Part shown: piece by piece, positions 7,106 to 15,989 of the stretch | Layout of the letters: each line of letters opens with the position of its first letter | How positions within the stretch are numbered: the stretch's first letter is position 1 | Source: an uncultured Pseudomonadota bacterium | GTDB taxonomy: Bacteria > Myxococcota_A > UBA9160 > PR03 | Assembly: GCA_900696485.1 (NCBI GenBank) | Contig: CAADGG010000075.1 | Span: 24,494 to 88,493, forward strand | Direction: 5' to 3' | DNA: 64,000 bases | Made by a program: the position numbers and the translations under genes | Notes under the pieces: model-generated | What the model was told of the DNA's origin: nothing | What the model saw: the letters and a program-made list of their open reading frames with translations, nothing else | Database searches by the model: none

Positions 7106-9592
7106 CTAGAAGTCCATCCGCAGCAGGCGCCGCGACTGCTCGGCGTCGGCGGCGTCGGCCGCCGCCTCCTGCGGCTCGCTGCCGGCGAGGAAAGCCTGGA
7201 AGGAACCCCCGCTTTCGACCGCGAGCTTGCCGGTGGCAGGATCGACGCGTGCGTACGAGACGCCTTCAGGCACCGGGAAGTCCCGGACCGGACGTTCCGC
7301 GTGCGCGGCTTTCATGAACTCGATCCAGACCGGCAGGGCGGCGCGGCCGCCGGTCTCCTTCGTGCCGAGGACCTGGCGCTCATCGAAGCCGACCCAGACG
7401 CCGGCAGCCACGTCGGGCGAGAAGCCGACGAACCAGGCGTCTCCCTGGTCGTTGGTCGTCCCGGTCTTGCCAGCCAGCGGGCGGCCGAGCGCGCGTGCGC
7501 GACCGGCCGTGCCGCCCGGATGCTCGACCGGCGCGCGCAGCAGGTCGGCGATCAGGAACGCGTGCGCGGGATCGAGCGCCTGGCGCTCACCGTCGGCCGG
7601 CGGGGCCGGCGCGCTGCCCGGTGCGGCCGGCGACTCGAGCGACACGTTCTCGAGCAGCAAGCGGCCATCGCGATCGACGACCCGGCGGATGAAGATCGGC
7701 TCGACGCGCTGGCCGCCGGCGGCGAAGACGGCGTACGCCGACGTCAGCTCGAGCAGCGTCACGGGGCTCGTGCCGAGCGCGAGCGACGGATACGGGTCGA
7801 TCGGCGAGCGGATGCCGCAGCGCCGGATGACGTCGATGATGGGCGGGATCCCGACGTCCAGCAGGATCCGGACCGCGACGTTGTTGAGCGACCGGGCGAG
7901 CGCTTCGCGCATCGGCAGCGGACCGCGGAAGCGGCGATCGTAGTTCTGCGGCTTCCAGACCTCGCCGGTGACGGGATCCACGTACACGACCTGGGCGTCG
8001 TTGACGATCGTGGCCGCCGTGAAGCCGTGCTGGAGGGCGGCCGCATAGATGAAGGGCTTGAAGGCGGAGCCCGGCTGACGGCGCGCCTGCACCGCGCGGT
8101 CGAACTGACTGCGTGCGGCGTCATAGCCGCCGACGATGGCGATCACCTCCTCGGTGCCGACATCGAGCGCGAACAGCGCCCCCTCGACCTCTGGCGTCTG
8201 GTCGAGCACGAGGCGCATCGCGGCCCGCGCCGGTCCGGCTGGCTTCCGGGTCGGAGCGCTTTCGGCCTCGGACTCGTCCGCGACGCGGAAGCGGGCCACG
8301 TCCCCGACCGAGAAGACCTGCGAGATCCGCGAGCGCGGGACCGAGACCTGCCGGACGTTCCGCCGTCGCGCCCACGTCGTGTCCTCGAGGTGCACGTCCC
8401 CAGACACGCCGGGGGCGACGGCCACGCGCGCCCGCTTCGCAGCGTCGTCGACGTCGGTGACGACGCCGAGCAACGGCGTCCCGGCCGCGAGCGGCGCGTG
8501 CGCGGCCTCCGGCGTGCCGGCGACGGCAAGGTCGTTCTGCGCGCCGAGCGCGATCGCTTCGGCCGCGACGTCGCGCACCCGGCGCAGCGGTCCCTGCCAA
8601 CCCTGGCGCCGATCGAGCGCGACCAGCCCGTCCCGCAGCGCCTGCTCGCCGGTCCGCTGCAGGTCGAGGTCCAGCGTCGTCTCGATCTGCAGGCCGCCGC
8701 GCAGCACCTGATCCCCGCCGAGGCGGTCGAACAGCACGCGGCGAACCTCCTCGGTGAACCACGCGGCCGTCGCGAAGTCCTCGCGGTGCGGCAGGCCCGA
8801 CAGGACCGGGGGCGTCTCCACCGCGGCGCGCCAGCTGGGCTCGTCGAGATGGCCGAGCTCGTGCATCCGGCCCAACACGTAGCGGCGACGCTCCTCCGCA
8901 CGCTCCGGATTCACGTTGGGCGAGAAGCGTGACGGCGCCTTCGGCAGGCCCGCGAGCAGAGCACCCTCGGCGACGCTGAGCTCGCCGACCGACTTGCCGA
9001 AGTAGGTGCGCGCGGCCTCGCCGATCCCCCACGCGCCGGAGCCGAAATAGATCTGGTTCAGATAGAGCTCGAGGATCTCGTCCTTGTCGAGATGTTGCTC
9101 GATGCGCCGCGCGAGGATCAGTTCCTTGATCTTGCGGTCGTAGCGCCGCTCGGGGGTCAACAGCAGGCTCTTCACCAGCTGCTGCGTGATGGTGCTGGCG
9201 CCCTGCTCGATCTCGCCGGCCGTGAAATTGACGTACGCCGCCCGGACGATCGAGCGGATGTCGATGCCGCTGTGCTCGAAGAACGCGTCGTCCTCGCCGG
9301 ACACGAACGCGAGGATCACGTGACGAGGAATCTCGTCGAGCCGTACCAGCCGCCGGCGCTGGTCGAAGAACTCCCCGATCGGACGCCCATCGCGGGCGTA
9401 GACGGTGCTCGCCAGCGGCGGCCGGTAGTGGTCGATCCGCTCGATGTCCGGCAGGTCCCGGATCATGACCTGGTAGAGCAGGAAGGCCGCCCCGGCCGCC
9501 GCGGCGACGCCGAGGCCCGCCAGCGCGATCAGCCCGACGGTGATCCGCATCAGGACCCTCGCCAGGGTTCGCAGCAGGAATCGCATGGTCAT
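7106..9592 (-). CDS. mrcA: penicillin-binding protein 1A (class A, bifunctional)
   Basis: 828 residues with one N-terminal membrane anchor (about 17-42). The glycosyltransferase-51 domain carries Glu100 in SGEDDAFFEHSG and the GASTITQQLVKSLLL motif. The transpeptidase domain has Ser509-x-x-Lys512 (GSAFKPF), SLN at 568-570 and KTGTTNDQGDAWFVGF from Lys709. Between them (about 340-450) lies an OB-like insert typical of PBP1A. The enzyme polymerises lipid II and cross-links peptidoglycan at the periplasmic face. ATG 9592 is used; ATG 9586 is equally possible. Upstream lies the MITE-like palindrome at 9614-9811. Confidence 0.95.
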   Translation of the reverse strand: MTMRFLLRTLARVLMRITVGLIALAGLGVAAAAGAAFLLYQVMIRDLPDIERIDHYRPPLASTVYARDGRPIGEFFDQRRRLVRLDEIPRHVILAFVSGEDDAFFEHSGIDIRSIVRAAYVNFTAGEIEQGASTITQQLVKSLLLTPERRYDRKIKELILARRIEQHLDKDEILELYLNQIYFGSGAWGIGEAARTYFGKSVGELSVAEGALLAGLPKAPSRFSPNVNPERAEERRRYVLGRMHELGHLDEPSWRAAVETPPVLSGLPHREDFATAAWFTEEVRRVLFDRLGGDQVLRGGLQIETTLDLDLQRTGEQALRDGLVALDRRQGWQGPLRRVRDVAAEAIALGAQNDLAVAGTPEAAHAPLAAGTPLLGVVTDVDDAAKRARVAVAPGVSGDVHLEDTTWARRRNVRQVSVPRSRISQVFSVGDVARFRVADESEAESAPTRKPAGPARAAMRLVLDQTPEVEGALFALDVGTEEVIAIVGGYDAARSQFDRAVQARRQPGSAFKPFIYAAALQHGFTAATIVNDAQVVYVDPVTGEVWKPQNYDRRFRGPLPMREALARSLNNVAVRILLDVGIPPIIDVIRRCGIRSPIDPYPSLALGTSPVTLLELTSAYAVFAAGGQRVEPIFIRRVVDRDGRLLLENVSLESPAAPGSAPAPPADGERQALDPAHAFLIADLLRAPVEHPGGTAGRARALGRPLAGKTGTTNDQGDAWFVGFSPDVAAGVWVGFDERQVLGTKETGGRAALPVWIEFMKAAHAERPVRDFPVPEGVSYARVDPATGKLAVESGGSFQAFLAGSEPQEAAADAADAEQSRRLLRMDF

Positions 9593-9613
9593 CCCCCGGG
9601 ACTGCGCTGCAGG

Positions 9614-9811
9614 CTAGTGTCCTGTCTCAGAAGTTCGCCGTCGCATGATCACGGCGCTCCTCCTGGCTGGGTGTGCACCGAGATCGCGTCTCCGGGCCGC
9701 TCGCAAGGCGCGCGACCGAGGCATAGCCGTCGCTACGGCGAGGGAGCGCAACGCGGCGAGCGGCCCGGAGACGCGGTCGAATGCAGGCGAACTCCTGAGA
9801 TAGGACACTAG
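9614..9811. mobile_element. MITE-like palindromic element flanked by TA in CTAG sites
   Basis: Two 25-nt ends (9614-9638 and 9787-9811) are inverted copies with two mismatches, both starting CTAGTGTCCT. Inside, 9685-9704 and 9756-9775 form a perfect 20-bp inverted repeat, and the centre is also partly self-complementary. The ends read c-TA-GTGTCC...GGACAC-TA-g, as expected for an element inserted in CTAG with TA duplication, the target preference known for IS630/Tc1-mariner. No transposase is encoded. It separates the divergent mrcA and gshB genes and fills most of their intergenic space. Confidence 0.7.
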
Positions 9812-9899
9812 CAAGAGCCGCCGGAGCTGACGACGCGGCGGACGTGGCTCGGCGCCCGCTGTCTGCGCTAACGCTTGGCGGCACCCCGGAGGCAAGCAC

Positions 9900-10877
9900 G
9901 TGTCGCCTGGAACGCTCTCGATGCTGTTCGTGATGGACCCGATCGGGTCCATCGACATCGCGAAGGACACGACTTTCGCCCTGATGCTCGCGGCCCAGCA
10001 GCGCGGACACCGCGTTCTCTACTGCGAGCTCGCGGAGCTCTCCGTCGACGATGGCCGCGCCGTCGCGCGGATCCAGCCGGTCGAGTTGCGGCGTGAGCCC
10101 GGACGTCACGCCACACTCGGCGCGCCGCGCACCGTGGTGCTGGACGATGAGCTGGATCTCGTCTGGCAACGCAAGGATCCTCCCGTCGACCAGGATTTCA
10201 TCACCGCGACGCAGATCCTCGCGCTGTGCAAACGCGCGCTGGTCCTGAACCGACCCGACACGGTGATCTGGGCCAACGAGAAGCTGTACGCGCTCGGCTT
10301 TGCCGACTTGATGCCGGAAACGCGCGTGACACGCCGGATCCCCGAACTGGTCGACTTCCTCGCCAAGCGGGGCGGCGAGATGATCGTGAAGCCGCTCGGG
10401 GGCAAGGGCGGCGAAGGCGTCTTCCATGTGCGTCACGACGACCGCAACCTGTTCTCGATCCTCGAGACCGCGACCGGCTTCGGAACCTGCTGGGCGATGG
10501 CGCAGCAGTACCTCCCGGCCATTCGCGAGGGCGACAAACGCATCCTGCTCGTCGACGGCGAGCCGCTCGGCGCGTTGCTGCGCGTGCCGGCCGCCGGCGA
10601 GACCCGCGCGAATCTGCACGTCGGCGGCAGCGCCGTCCGGGCTCCCATCGACGCCCGGGATCTCCGCATCATCGAACGCCTCCGGCCCGCCCTGCAACGC
10701 GATGGCCTGTTCTTCGTCGGCATCGATGTCATCGGCGGCATGCTGACGGAGGTGAACGTCACGAGCCCCACGGGGATCCAGGAGATCGATGCGCTCGAGG
10801 GCGTCTGTCTCGGGGACCGCGTGATCGCGGCGGCCGAGGCGCGGGCGCGCCGGCACCGTGCGGCTCGCGGCCTCTGA
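9900..10877 (+). CDS. gshB: glutathione synthetase
   Basis: 325 residues. The N terminus LFVMDPIGSIDIAKDTTFAL matches the GshB hallmark, followed by an ATP-grasp domain with MIVKPLGGKGGEGVF (ATP-binding loop) and DVIGGMLTEVNVTSPTG (metal/ATP site). It joins glycine to gamma-glutamylcysteine in the cytosol; the gamma-glutamylcysteine ligase is not in the window. GTG 9900 is chosen because GGAGG lies 7 nt upstream; ATG 9921 is an internal alternative nearer the E. coli start. It appears to stand alone. Confidence 0.95.
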   Translation: MSPGTLSMLFVMDPIGSIDIAKDTTFALMLAAQQRGHRVLYCELAELSVDDGRAVARIQPVELRREPGRHATLGAPRTVVLDDELDLVWQRKDPPVDQDFITATQILALCKRALVLNRPDTVIWANEKLYALGFADLMPETRVTRRIPELVDFLAKRGGEMIVKPLGGKGGEGVFHVRHDDRNLFSILETATGFGTCWAMAQQYLPAIREGDKRILLVDGEPLGALLRVPAAGETRANLHVGGSAVRAPIDARDLRIIERLRPALQRDGLFFVGIDVIGGMLTEVNVTSPTGIQEIDALEGVCLGDRVIAAAEARARRHRAARGL

Positions 10878-10937
10878 CGCCTGCTCGCCAATCCGGCGTC
10901 GAGTCGCAGCTCCTCGCGCTAAACCATCGAAAATTCA

Positions 10938-10966
10938 TTGACACCCACGGGGGATGGGGGCACACT
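10938..10966 (+). promoter_or_regulatory. candidate promoter for the H1-like gene
   Basis: A perfect TTGACA (10938-10943) is followed after 17 nt by CACACT (10961-10966), a poor -10. It lies in the 204-nt gap after gshB, about 115 nt before the ATG at 11082. Confidence 0.3.
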
Positions 10967-11081
10967 TCCGGCTGTCGCCGCGGCTCCGACACCCCAGCTC
11001 GCGGCCTCTCCTCCAGTGCCTGTGCAGCGCGCTTCCTCGGGATCCAACCGGAGGAACCAATCGATAGGAGAGTGACCGCTC

Positions 11082-11456
11082 ATGGCTACCAAGATTGCGA
11101 AGACCGGCATCACCCGTGAACGCGGGTGGCTCTATTACCTCGACAAGAAGGGCGACGTCAGTCGGGCGAAGATGGCCCGTGGCGGCGGCAAGACCCGGAA
11201 GGCCAAGCCGCAGGTCGTGACGAAGGTCGGCGTGACGCGCGAGACCGGCTTCCTGTACTTCATCGACAAGGACGGCGATGTCGCGAAGACACGGATGGCG
11301 AAGCCGGGCGCGCGCCGCAGCACCGCCAAGCGCAGCGCCAAGCGGGCCAGCAGCGCCCGGCGAACCGGCGGCGCGAAGCGCGCGACGCCGCGCAAGGCGA
11401 CGCGGACCTCGCGCAAGCCGGCGGCTCGCCGCACGACGCGGCGAGTGCGGCGCTAG
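11082..11456 (+). CDS. small basic protein: two TRExGxLY repeats plus histone H1-like Lys/Arg/Ala tail
   Basis: 124 residues, strongly basic. Residues 7-33 and 48-74 are two copies of one unit, a period of 41: GITRERGWLYYLDKKGDV and GVTRETGFLYFIDKDGDV, each followed by a short basic AKMAR/TRMAK segment. Residues 75-124 are almost only Lys, Arg, Ala, Ser and Thr, like AlgP or bacterial histone H1-like tails. Start is ATG 11082 with AGGAG upstream. The tail suggests DNA or RNA binding, perhaps nucleoid organisation; the repeat, with its aromatic LYY/LYF core, resembles a small unnamed domain of deltaproteobacterial-type genomes. Function is inferred from composition only. Confidence 0.72.
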   Translation: MATKIAKTGITRERGWLYYLDKKGDVSRAKMARGGGKTRKAKPQVVTKVGVTRETGFLYFIDKDGDVAKTRMAKPGARRSTAKRSAKRASSARRTGGAKRATPRKATRTSRKPAARRTTRRVRR

Positions 11457-11548
11457 CCCCAGCACCGGGTCGGCAGGCCGGATGCGTCCGGCCTGCCGAC
11501 CGCGCGGCCCTCGCGCGGACGCGAACTCGGGCATCGGGAATCCCGGTT

Positions 11549-13063
11549 ATGATCCCACGCGTGCCGGACGAGCAAAGCGACACGCGGAACACACTTCCGC
11601 TCCCCCTCGAACGCGGCGATGAGCCCTACTCGCTGCTGATCGTCGACGACGAGGTCGGCATCCTCGAGAGCCTCGAGCTGACTCTCGGTGACGACTACCG
11701 TGTGTTCACCGCGACGACGGGACAGCAGGGCCTCGAGATCCTCGACCACGAGCCGATCGCCTTGGTGATCGCGGATCAGGTCCTGCCCGGCATGACCGGC
11801 GTCGAATTCCTCGAAAGGGTCATCGATCGCAATCCGACGGCGATCCGGATGATGCTGACCGGGTACGCGGATCTCGCGTCGATCGTCCGCGCCGTCAACG
11901 AGGGCCGGATCTATCGCTATATCGCGAAGCCCTGGGATCCCGATTCGCTGCGCCTCGACGTGCGGCGTGCGCTCGAAACGTACGGGCTCGCCACGGAGAA
12001 CGTCCAGCTCGCCGCGGCGCTGCGGGACGCCAACGAGCGGCTGCGCGCCGAGAATCTGTACCTGCGTCGCGAGGTCGAGCGCCGCTACGCGTTCGAGAGC
12101 CTGATCGGATCGAGCGCAGCGATGCACCGGGTCTTCGAAGTGATGGAGAAGGTCGCGAGCACCGATGCCACGGTGCTGATCAGCGGCGAGACCGGAACCG
12201 GCAAGGATCTCGTCGCGCGCGCGATCCATTACTCCGGATCGCGCAAGGCCGCCCGCTTCGTCGCGCAGAACTGTGGGGCGCTGCCGGACACGCTGCTCGA
12301 GAGCGAACTGTTCGGCCACAAGCGGGGCGCCTTCACCGGCGCTCACGAGGACAAGAAGGGGCTCTTCGAGCTCGCGCACGGCGGTGCGATCTTCCTCGAC
12401 GAGATCGGCGAAACCAACATGAGCATGCAGGTCCGCCTGCTACGCGTGCTGCAGGACGGAGAGATCCGGTCGCTCGGAGCCTCGGACGTGCGACACGTGG
12501 ACGTGCGCGTGATCGCGGCCACCAACCGGGATCTGCGCAAACTCGTCACGGAAGGACGTTTCCGCGAGGACCTGTACTACCGGTTGAGAGTCGTCGAGAT
12601 CTGGATTCCGCCACTGCGCGAGCGTCGCGAGGACATCCCGGTGCTGGCCCATCACTTCCTCGAACTCGCCACTGCGCGCATGGGCCGGCGTATCAAAGGC
12701 TTCACCAACGCCGCCATGGATCGGCTGGTGGCCGCCGAATGGAGCGGCAACGTGCGCGAACTCGAGAACGAGATCGAGCGTGTCGTGGCGCTGGCCGGGG
12801 ACGCCGACACCGTCACGCTCGACATGCTCTCGGAGCACGTCCGCGGACGGCCCGCCGCCGACGAGGGGACCTCCGACGTCGAGCTTCCGGTCTTCGACTG
12901 GGACCTCAATCGCTCCGTCGACGAACTGAAGCGGCGCATGATCCAGCGCGCGCTCGCGGAGGCCGGCAGCAAGAGCAAGGCGAGTGAACGCCTCGGCATC
13001 CCGCGCCAGTCGCTGCAGAAGATGATGAAGCGCCTCGGCATGAGCGACACGGGCGGGGAGTGA
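11549..13063 (+). CDS. sigma-54-dependent response regulator (REC-AAA+-Fis HTH)
   Basis: 504 residues. The REC domain (about 27-145) has the acidic pocket DDE (33-35), phosphoacceptor Asp76 in IADQVLPG and Lys127 in YIAKPW. A helical linker leads to the AAA+ domain with Walker A GETGTGKD (213-220), intact GAFTGA (260-265) for sigma-54 contact and Walker B IFLDE (281-285). A Fis-type helix-turn-helix closes the protein (AGSKSKASERLGIPRQSLQK). It should activate sigma-54 promoters after phosphorylation by an unidentified kinase. ATG 11549 is used; the frame is open much further upstream but overlaps the H1-like gene. Targets are not evident in the window. Confidence 0.94.
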   Translation: MIPRVPDEQSDTRNTLPLPLERGDEPYSLLIVDDEVGILESLELTLGDDYRVFTATTGQQGLEILDHEPIALVIADQVLPGMTGVEFLERVIDRNPTAIRMMLTGYADLASIVRAVNEGRIYRYIAKPWDPDSLRLDVRRALETYGLATENVQLAAALRDANERLRAENLYLRREVERRYAFESLIGSSAAMHRVFEVMEKVASTDATVLISGETGTGKDLVARAIHYSGSRKAARFVAQNCGALPDTLLESELFGHKRGAFTGAHEDKKGLFELAHGGAIFLDEIGETNMSMQVRLLRVLQDGEIRSLGASDVRHVDVRVIAATNRDLRKLVTEGRFREDLYYRLRVVEIWIPPLRERREDIPVLAHHFLELATARMGRRIKGFTNAAMDRLVAAEWSGNVRELENEIERVVALAGDADTVTLDMLSEHVRGRPAADEGTSDVELPVFDWDLNRSVDELKRRMIQRALAEAGSKSKASERLGIPRQSLQKMMKRLGMSDTGGE

Positions 13064-13100
13064 CACCCGCGCGCGTGAGCGCGCCGCGTGCCCGGGCCGG

Positions 13101-14345
13101 TCAGGGCCGCGCGGCGTGCGCGCCCTCCCGCACCTCGACCTGCGCCCGGGTGAAGGCCGGCGCATCGTTGCGTCGATAGGGCCAGGGGTTTCCGCCGAGC
13201 TCGCTCAGCAAGGCCCGGACGAAGGCGTCCTGCTTGCGGCGCGCGGCCTCGATCGGCAGACCGCGATTGAGCACGGCGAAGTACACGAGTCCGTGACGTC
13301 TGGTGTGCAACGCACCGGCCAGCGCGCAGGCCCCGTACGAACCGTAGGTTCCCGTCTTCGCGACGACGACGCCACGCTCGTCCGGGCCGTCGAGGCGGCG
13401 GCGGAGCGTACCGTCGTCGATGCCGGCCACCGGCAGCACGTCGGCGAGGTCGTAGCCGTACGGCGCGAGTTCACGCTGCAGCATGCGGAGCATCGCGACG
13501 GCCGCGCGCGGACTCATGCGGTTGGCGCGGTGCGCGCCGGCCCCATCGCCGAGCCGCAGCTCGGCGCGCCAGGCTTCCGGCAGCGTGGCGCGCACGTTCG
13601 CCTGGACCGCTTCGATGCCGCCGGTGGCCTCCGCCAGGCGCGAGAAGATGTTGTTCGAGTAGCCATTGAGCGCCTTCACCAGCGGCACCAGCGGTTCGGA
13701 GCGGTGCGTGACGAGAAGCTGCCGGCCGGGCGCGGGCGACGCCGGGGCGGCGGCCGTGAAACGCAGCCGGGGTTGCGCGGTCAGGTCCGATCCGGTCGCC
13801 TCGCGTACGGCCTGCCAGGCGGCGGGCGGAACTCCGCCCTCGAGCGCGCGGCGCAGGCGCTGCGCCACCGCCGTCGCCTCCCAGTTGAACAGCAGCGGTC
13901 CGGTGACGACGAGCGTACCGGCCACCTGGCGGAGCCCGATCTCGTGCAGCGTGAGCGCGACGAGCAGCAGGTTCTCGTCGACGAAGAACGGATCGCCGGA
14001 GCCCTCGACCACCAGCGGTCCGGCGACGGCTCCCGCGCGCACCGGGCCGCCGGCCAGGAATCGCGTCTCGAAACGATGCTCCGGTCCGAGTTCGCGGAGC
14101 AGCGCCAGCGTGGTCGGAATCTTCGACACCGATGCCGGATGGACCGCGCGTGCCGCCTCCTGCGCCACCAGCACGGTCCCCGCTTCGGTTTCGACGTACA
14201 CGCCTTGATCGGCCCCGACCAGCACGCGCGCGCGTTCGACGAGGTCGGCAGCGGCCGCGAACGGTGCGAGCACGGTGAAGAGCAGCAGGGACGCCGCGAG
14301 GCGTCGCACCGATCGGCCCGCGAGCGCTTCCTCCTCATGCGTCAC
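13101..14345 (-). CDS. dacB: D-alanyl-D-alanine carboxypeptidase/endopeptidase, PBP4 family
   Basis: About 414 residues with an N-terminal signal sequence (RRLAASLLLFTVLAPFAAA). The penicilloyl-serine motifs are Ser72-Val-Ser-Lys75 in PASVSKIPTTLALL, SNN in NGYSNNIFSRL, and KTG in VAKTGTYGSYGACALAG. The S13 family trims or cleaves peptidoglycan peptides in the periplasm. GTG 14345 lies 14 nt after the galE stop; GTG 14375, overlapping galE, is also possible. The two genes form one transcription unit on the minus strand. Confidence 0.9.
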   Translation of the reverse strand: MTHEEEALAGRSVRRLAASLLLFTVLAPFAAAADLVERARVLVGADQGVYVETEAGTVLVAQEAARAVHPASVSKIPTTLALLRELGPEHRFETRFLAGGPVRAGAVAGPLVVEGSGDPFFVDENLLLVALTLHEIGLRQVAGTLVVTGPLLFNWEATAVAQRLRRALEGGVPPAAWQAVREATGSDLTAQPRLRFTAAAPASPAPGRQLLVTHRSEPLVPLVKALNGYSNNIFSRLAEATGGIEAVQANVRATLPEAWRAELRLGDGAGAHRANRMSPRAAVAMLRMLQRELAPYGYDLADVLPVAGIDDGTLRRRLDGPDERGVVVAKTGTYGSYGACALAGALHTRRHGLVYFAVLNRGLPIEAARRKQDAFVRALLSELGGNPWPYRRNDAPAFTRAQVEVREGAHAARP

Positions 14346-14359
14346 CCGGCCGGCGTGCG

Positions 14360-15343
14360 TCACAGCCCGCGCCACCTGCGCAGCCAGTCCCAGGCGTTGC
14401 CGACGATGGTATCGAGCTCGGAATGACGCGGCGTCCAGCCGAACGCGTCGCGGAAGCGACGCGAGTCCGCGACGAGGACCGCCGGATCCCCAGGCCGTCG
14501 AGCGGCCTCCTGCACCGGGACCGGGCGTCCGGTGACACGCTCGACCGACGCGAGCACGGCGCGGATCGAGTGCCCCCCGCCGGTCCCGAGGTTGAAGCAG
14601 CCGCCCTCGCCGCCGGCCAACAGCGCCTCGATGCCGAGTCGGTGCGCGTCGGCGAGGTCACGGACGTGGATGTAGTCACGGATGCAGGTGCCGTCAGGTG
14701 TCGGCCAGTCGCTGCCGAAGATCTGGAGCGCCGGACGCAGGCCCGCCGCCGCTTCGAGCGCCAACGGGATCAGGTGCGTCTCCGGATCGTGACGCTCGCC
14801 GAGGCCGTTGTCCGGATCGGCGCCGCTGGCGTTGAAGTAGCGCAGCGCCATCCACGAGAGCCGGTGCGCGCGCCCGGCATCCGCGAGCATGCGCTCGATC
14901 ATCAGCTTGGACGCGCCGTAGGGATTCTCCGGGCACAGCGGGACGTCCTCGACGATCGGCTGCACGTCCGAGCTGCCGTACACCGCGGCCGTCGAGGACA
15001 ACACGAAGGCGCGCACGTCGTGGGCCAGCGCGGTATCGATCAACACCGCCGAGGCGGCCATGTTGTTGCGGTAGTAGCGCAGCGGCAGCGCCACGGACTC
15101 CGGCACGGAGATCGACGCCGCGAAGTGCAGCACCCCGTCGAACGGCCCGTGCTCGGCGAAGACGCGTCCCAACGCGATCGGATCGCCGACGTCGGCGCGG
15201 ACCAGCGGAGCCCCCTGGACGGCGTCCTCGAAGCCGGCCCGCAGATCGTCGAGCACGACCGCCTCGTGGCCGGCCTGCCGGAGCGTGCGCAAAGCATGGC
15301 TCCCGACGTACCCGGCTCCCCCCGTCACGAGCAAGCGAGTCAT
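14360..15343 (-). CDS. galE: UDP-glucose 4-epimerase
   Basis: 327 residues of the extended short-chain dehydrogenase family. The NAD-binding GGAGYVGSH (8-16), VLHFAASISVPES (71-83), the Ser-rich FVLSSTAAVYG and Tyr142-x-x-x-Lys146 in PYGASKLMIE are diagnostic, as is the C-terminal YIHVRDLADAH region. It interconverts UDP-glucose and UDP-galactose for envelope polysaccharides. ATG 15343 lies 53 nt from the divergent ogt start. It is the first gene of a pair with dacB. Confidence 0.94.
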   Translation of the reverse strand: MTRLLVTGGAGYVGSHALRTLRQAGHEAVVLDDLRAGFEDAVQGAPLVRADVGDPIALGRVFAEHGPFDGVLHFAASISVPESVALPLRYYRNNMAASAVLIDTALAHDVRAFVLSSTAAVYGSSDVQPIVEDVPLCPENPYGASKLMIERMLADAGRAHRLSWMALRYFNASGADPDNGLGERHDPETHLIPLALEAAAGLRPALQIFGSDWPTPDGTCIRDYIHVRDLADAHRLGIEALLAGGEGGCFNLGTGGGHSIRAVLASVERVTGRPVPVQEAARRPGDPAVLVADSRRFRDAFGWTPRHSELDTIVGNAWDWLRRWRGL

Positions 15344-15396
15344 TTTCCTCCCGGGCCTCCCCCGACGCCGGCCGCCCGTGGTATGGTGACGGTCTG

Positions 15397-15963
15397 ATGG
15401 CGAGCGTCGAGTCCACCACGCCCGAAGCGTGCGGTCCCGTGGACCTGATCCACACGGCCCGTGTCGAGTCCCCCATCGGCGTCTTGCACCTGGCGTCGAC
15501 CGCGCAGGGGCTCGCGTATCTGGGCTTGCCGCGGGCCGGTGGTCGTGGCTTCGCCGGCTGGCGGGCCCGTTTCGCGCCGAGGGCCCGATGCGAGGCGGCT
15601 TTCGCTCCGCACCGCGAGGCGATCCGCCAGGTCCTCGAGTACCTGGACGGCAAACGCACCCGCTTCGAGCTGCCGCTGGATCTGCGCGGGACCCCCTTCC
15701 AGCGCGCGGTGTGGCATGCGCTGCTCGAGATTCCCTACGGCCAGACGCGGAGCTACGGCGACATCGCCCGCGCGCTCGGGCGACCCGGCGCGATGCGCGC
15801 CGTCGGGAGCGCCAACGGGGCCAACTCGGTGCCGCTGATCGTGCCGTGTCACCGCGTGATCGCTGCGGGCGGCAGACTCGGCGGCTTCGGCGGCGGCCTC
15901 GAACTCAAGCGCCGGCTGCTCGCGATGGAGCAGTCGCTTCGGCACCAGGACAGCCTCCTGTAG
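15397..15963 (+). CDS. ogt: methylated-DNA--[protein]-cysteine S-methyltransferase
   Basis: 188 residues. The C-terminal domain has the helix-turn-helix region YGQTRSYGDIARALGRPGAM and the active site PCHRVI with acceptor Cys141, followed by GRLGGFGGGLELKRRLL. The enzyme removes O6-alkyl groups from guanine in a suicide reaction. Length and the short N-terminal domain fit Ogt/AGT rather than Ada. ATG 15397; monocistronic, divergent from galE. Confidence 0.95.
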   Translation: MASVESTTPEACGPVDLIHTARVESPIGVLHLASTAQGLAYLGLPRAGGRGFAGWRARFAPRARCEAAFAPHREAIRQVLEYLDGKRTRFELPLDLRGTPFQRAVWHALLEIPYGQTRSYGDIARALGRPGAMRAVGSANGANSVPLIVPCHRVIAAGGRLGGFGGGLELKRRLLAMEQSLRHQDSLL

Positions 15964-15989
15964 TCCCGTTTCGCGTCGAGCGAGCCGCG

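Noticed and set aside
6215..13063. Histidine kinase 6215-7054 and sigma-54 regulator 11549-13063 as a cognate pair
   Set aside because: They lie 4.5 kb apart on opposite strands with unrelated genes between; nothing but proximity supports it.
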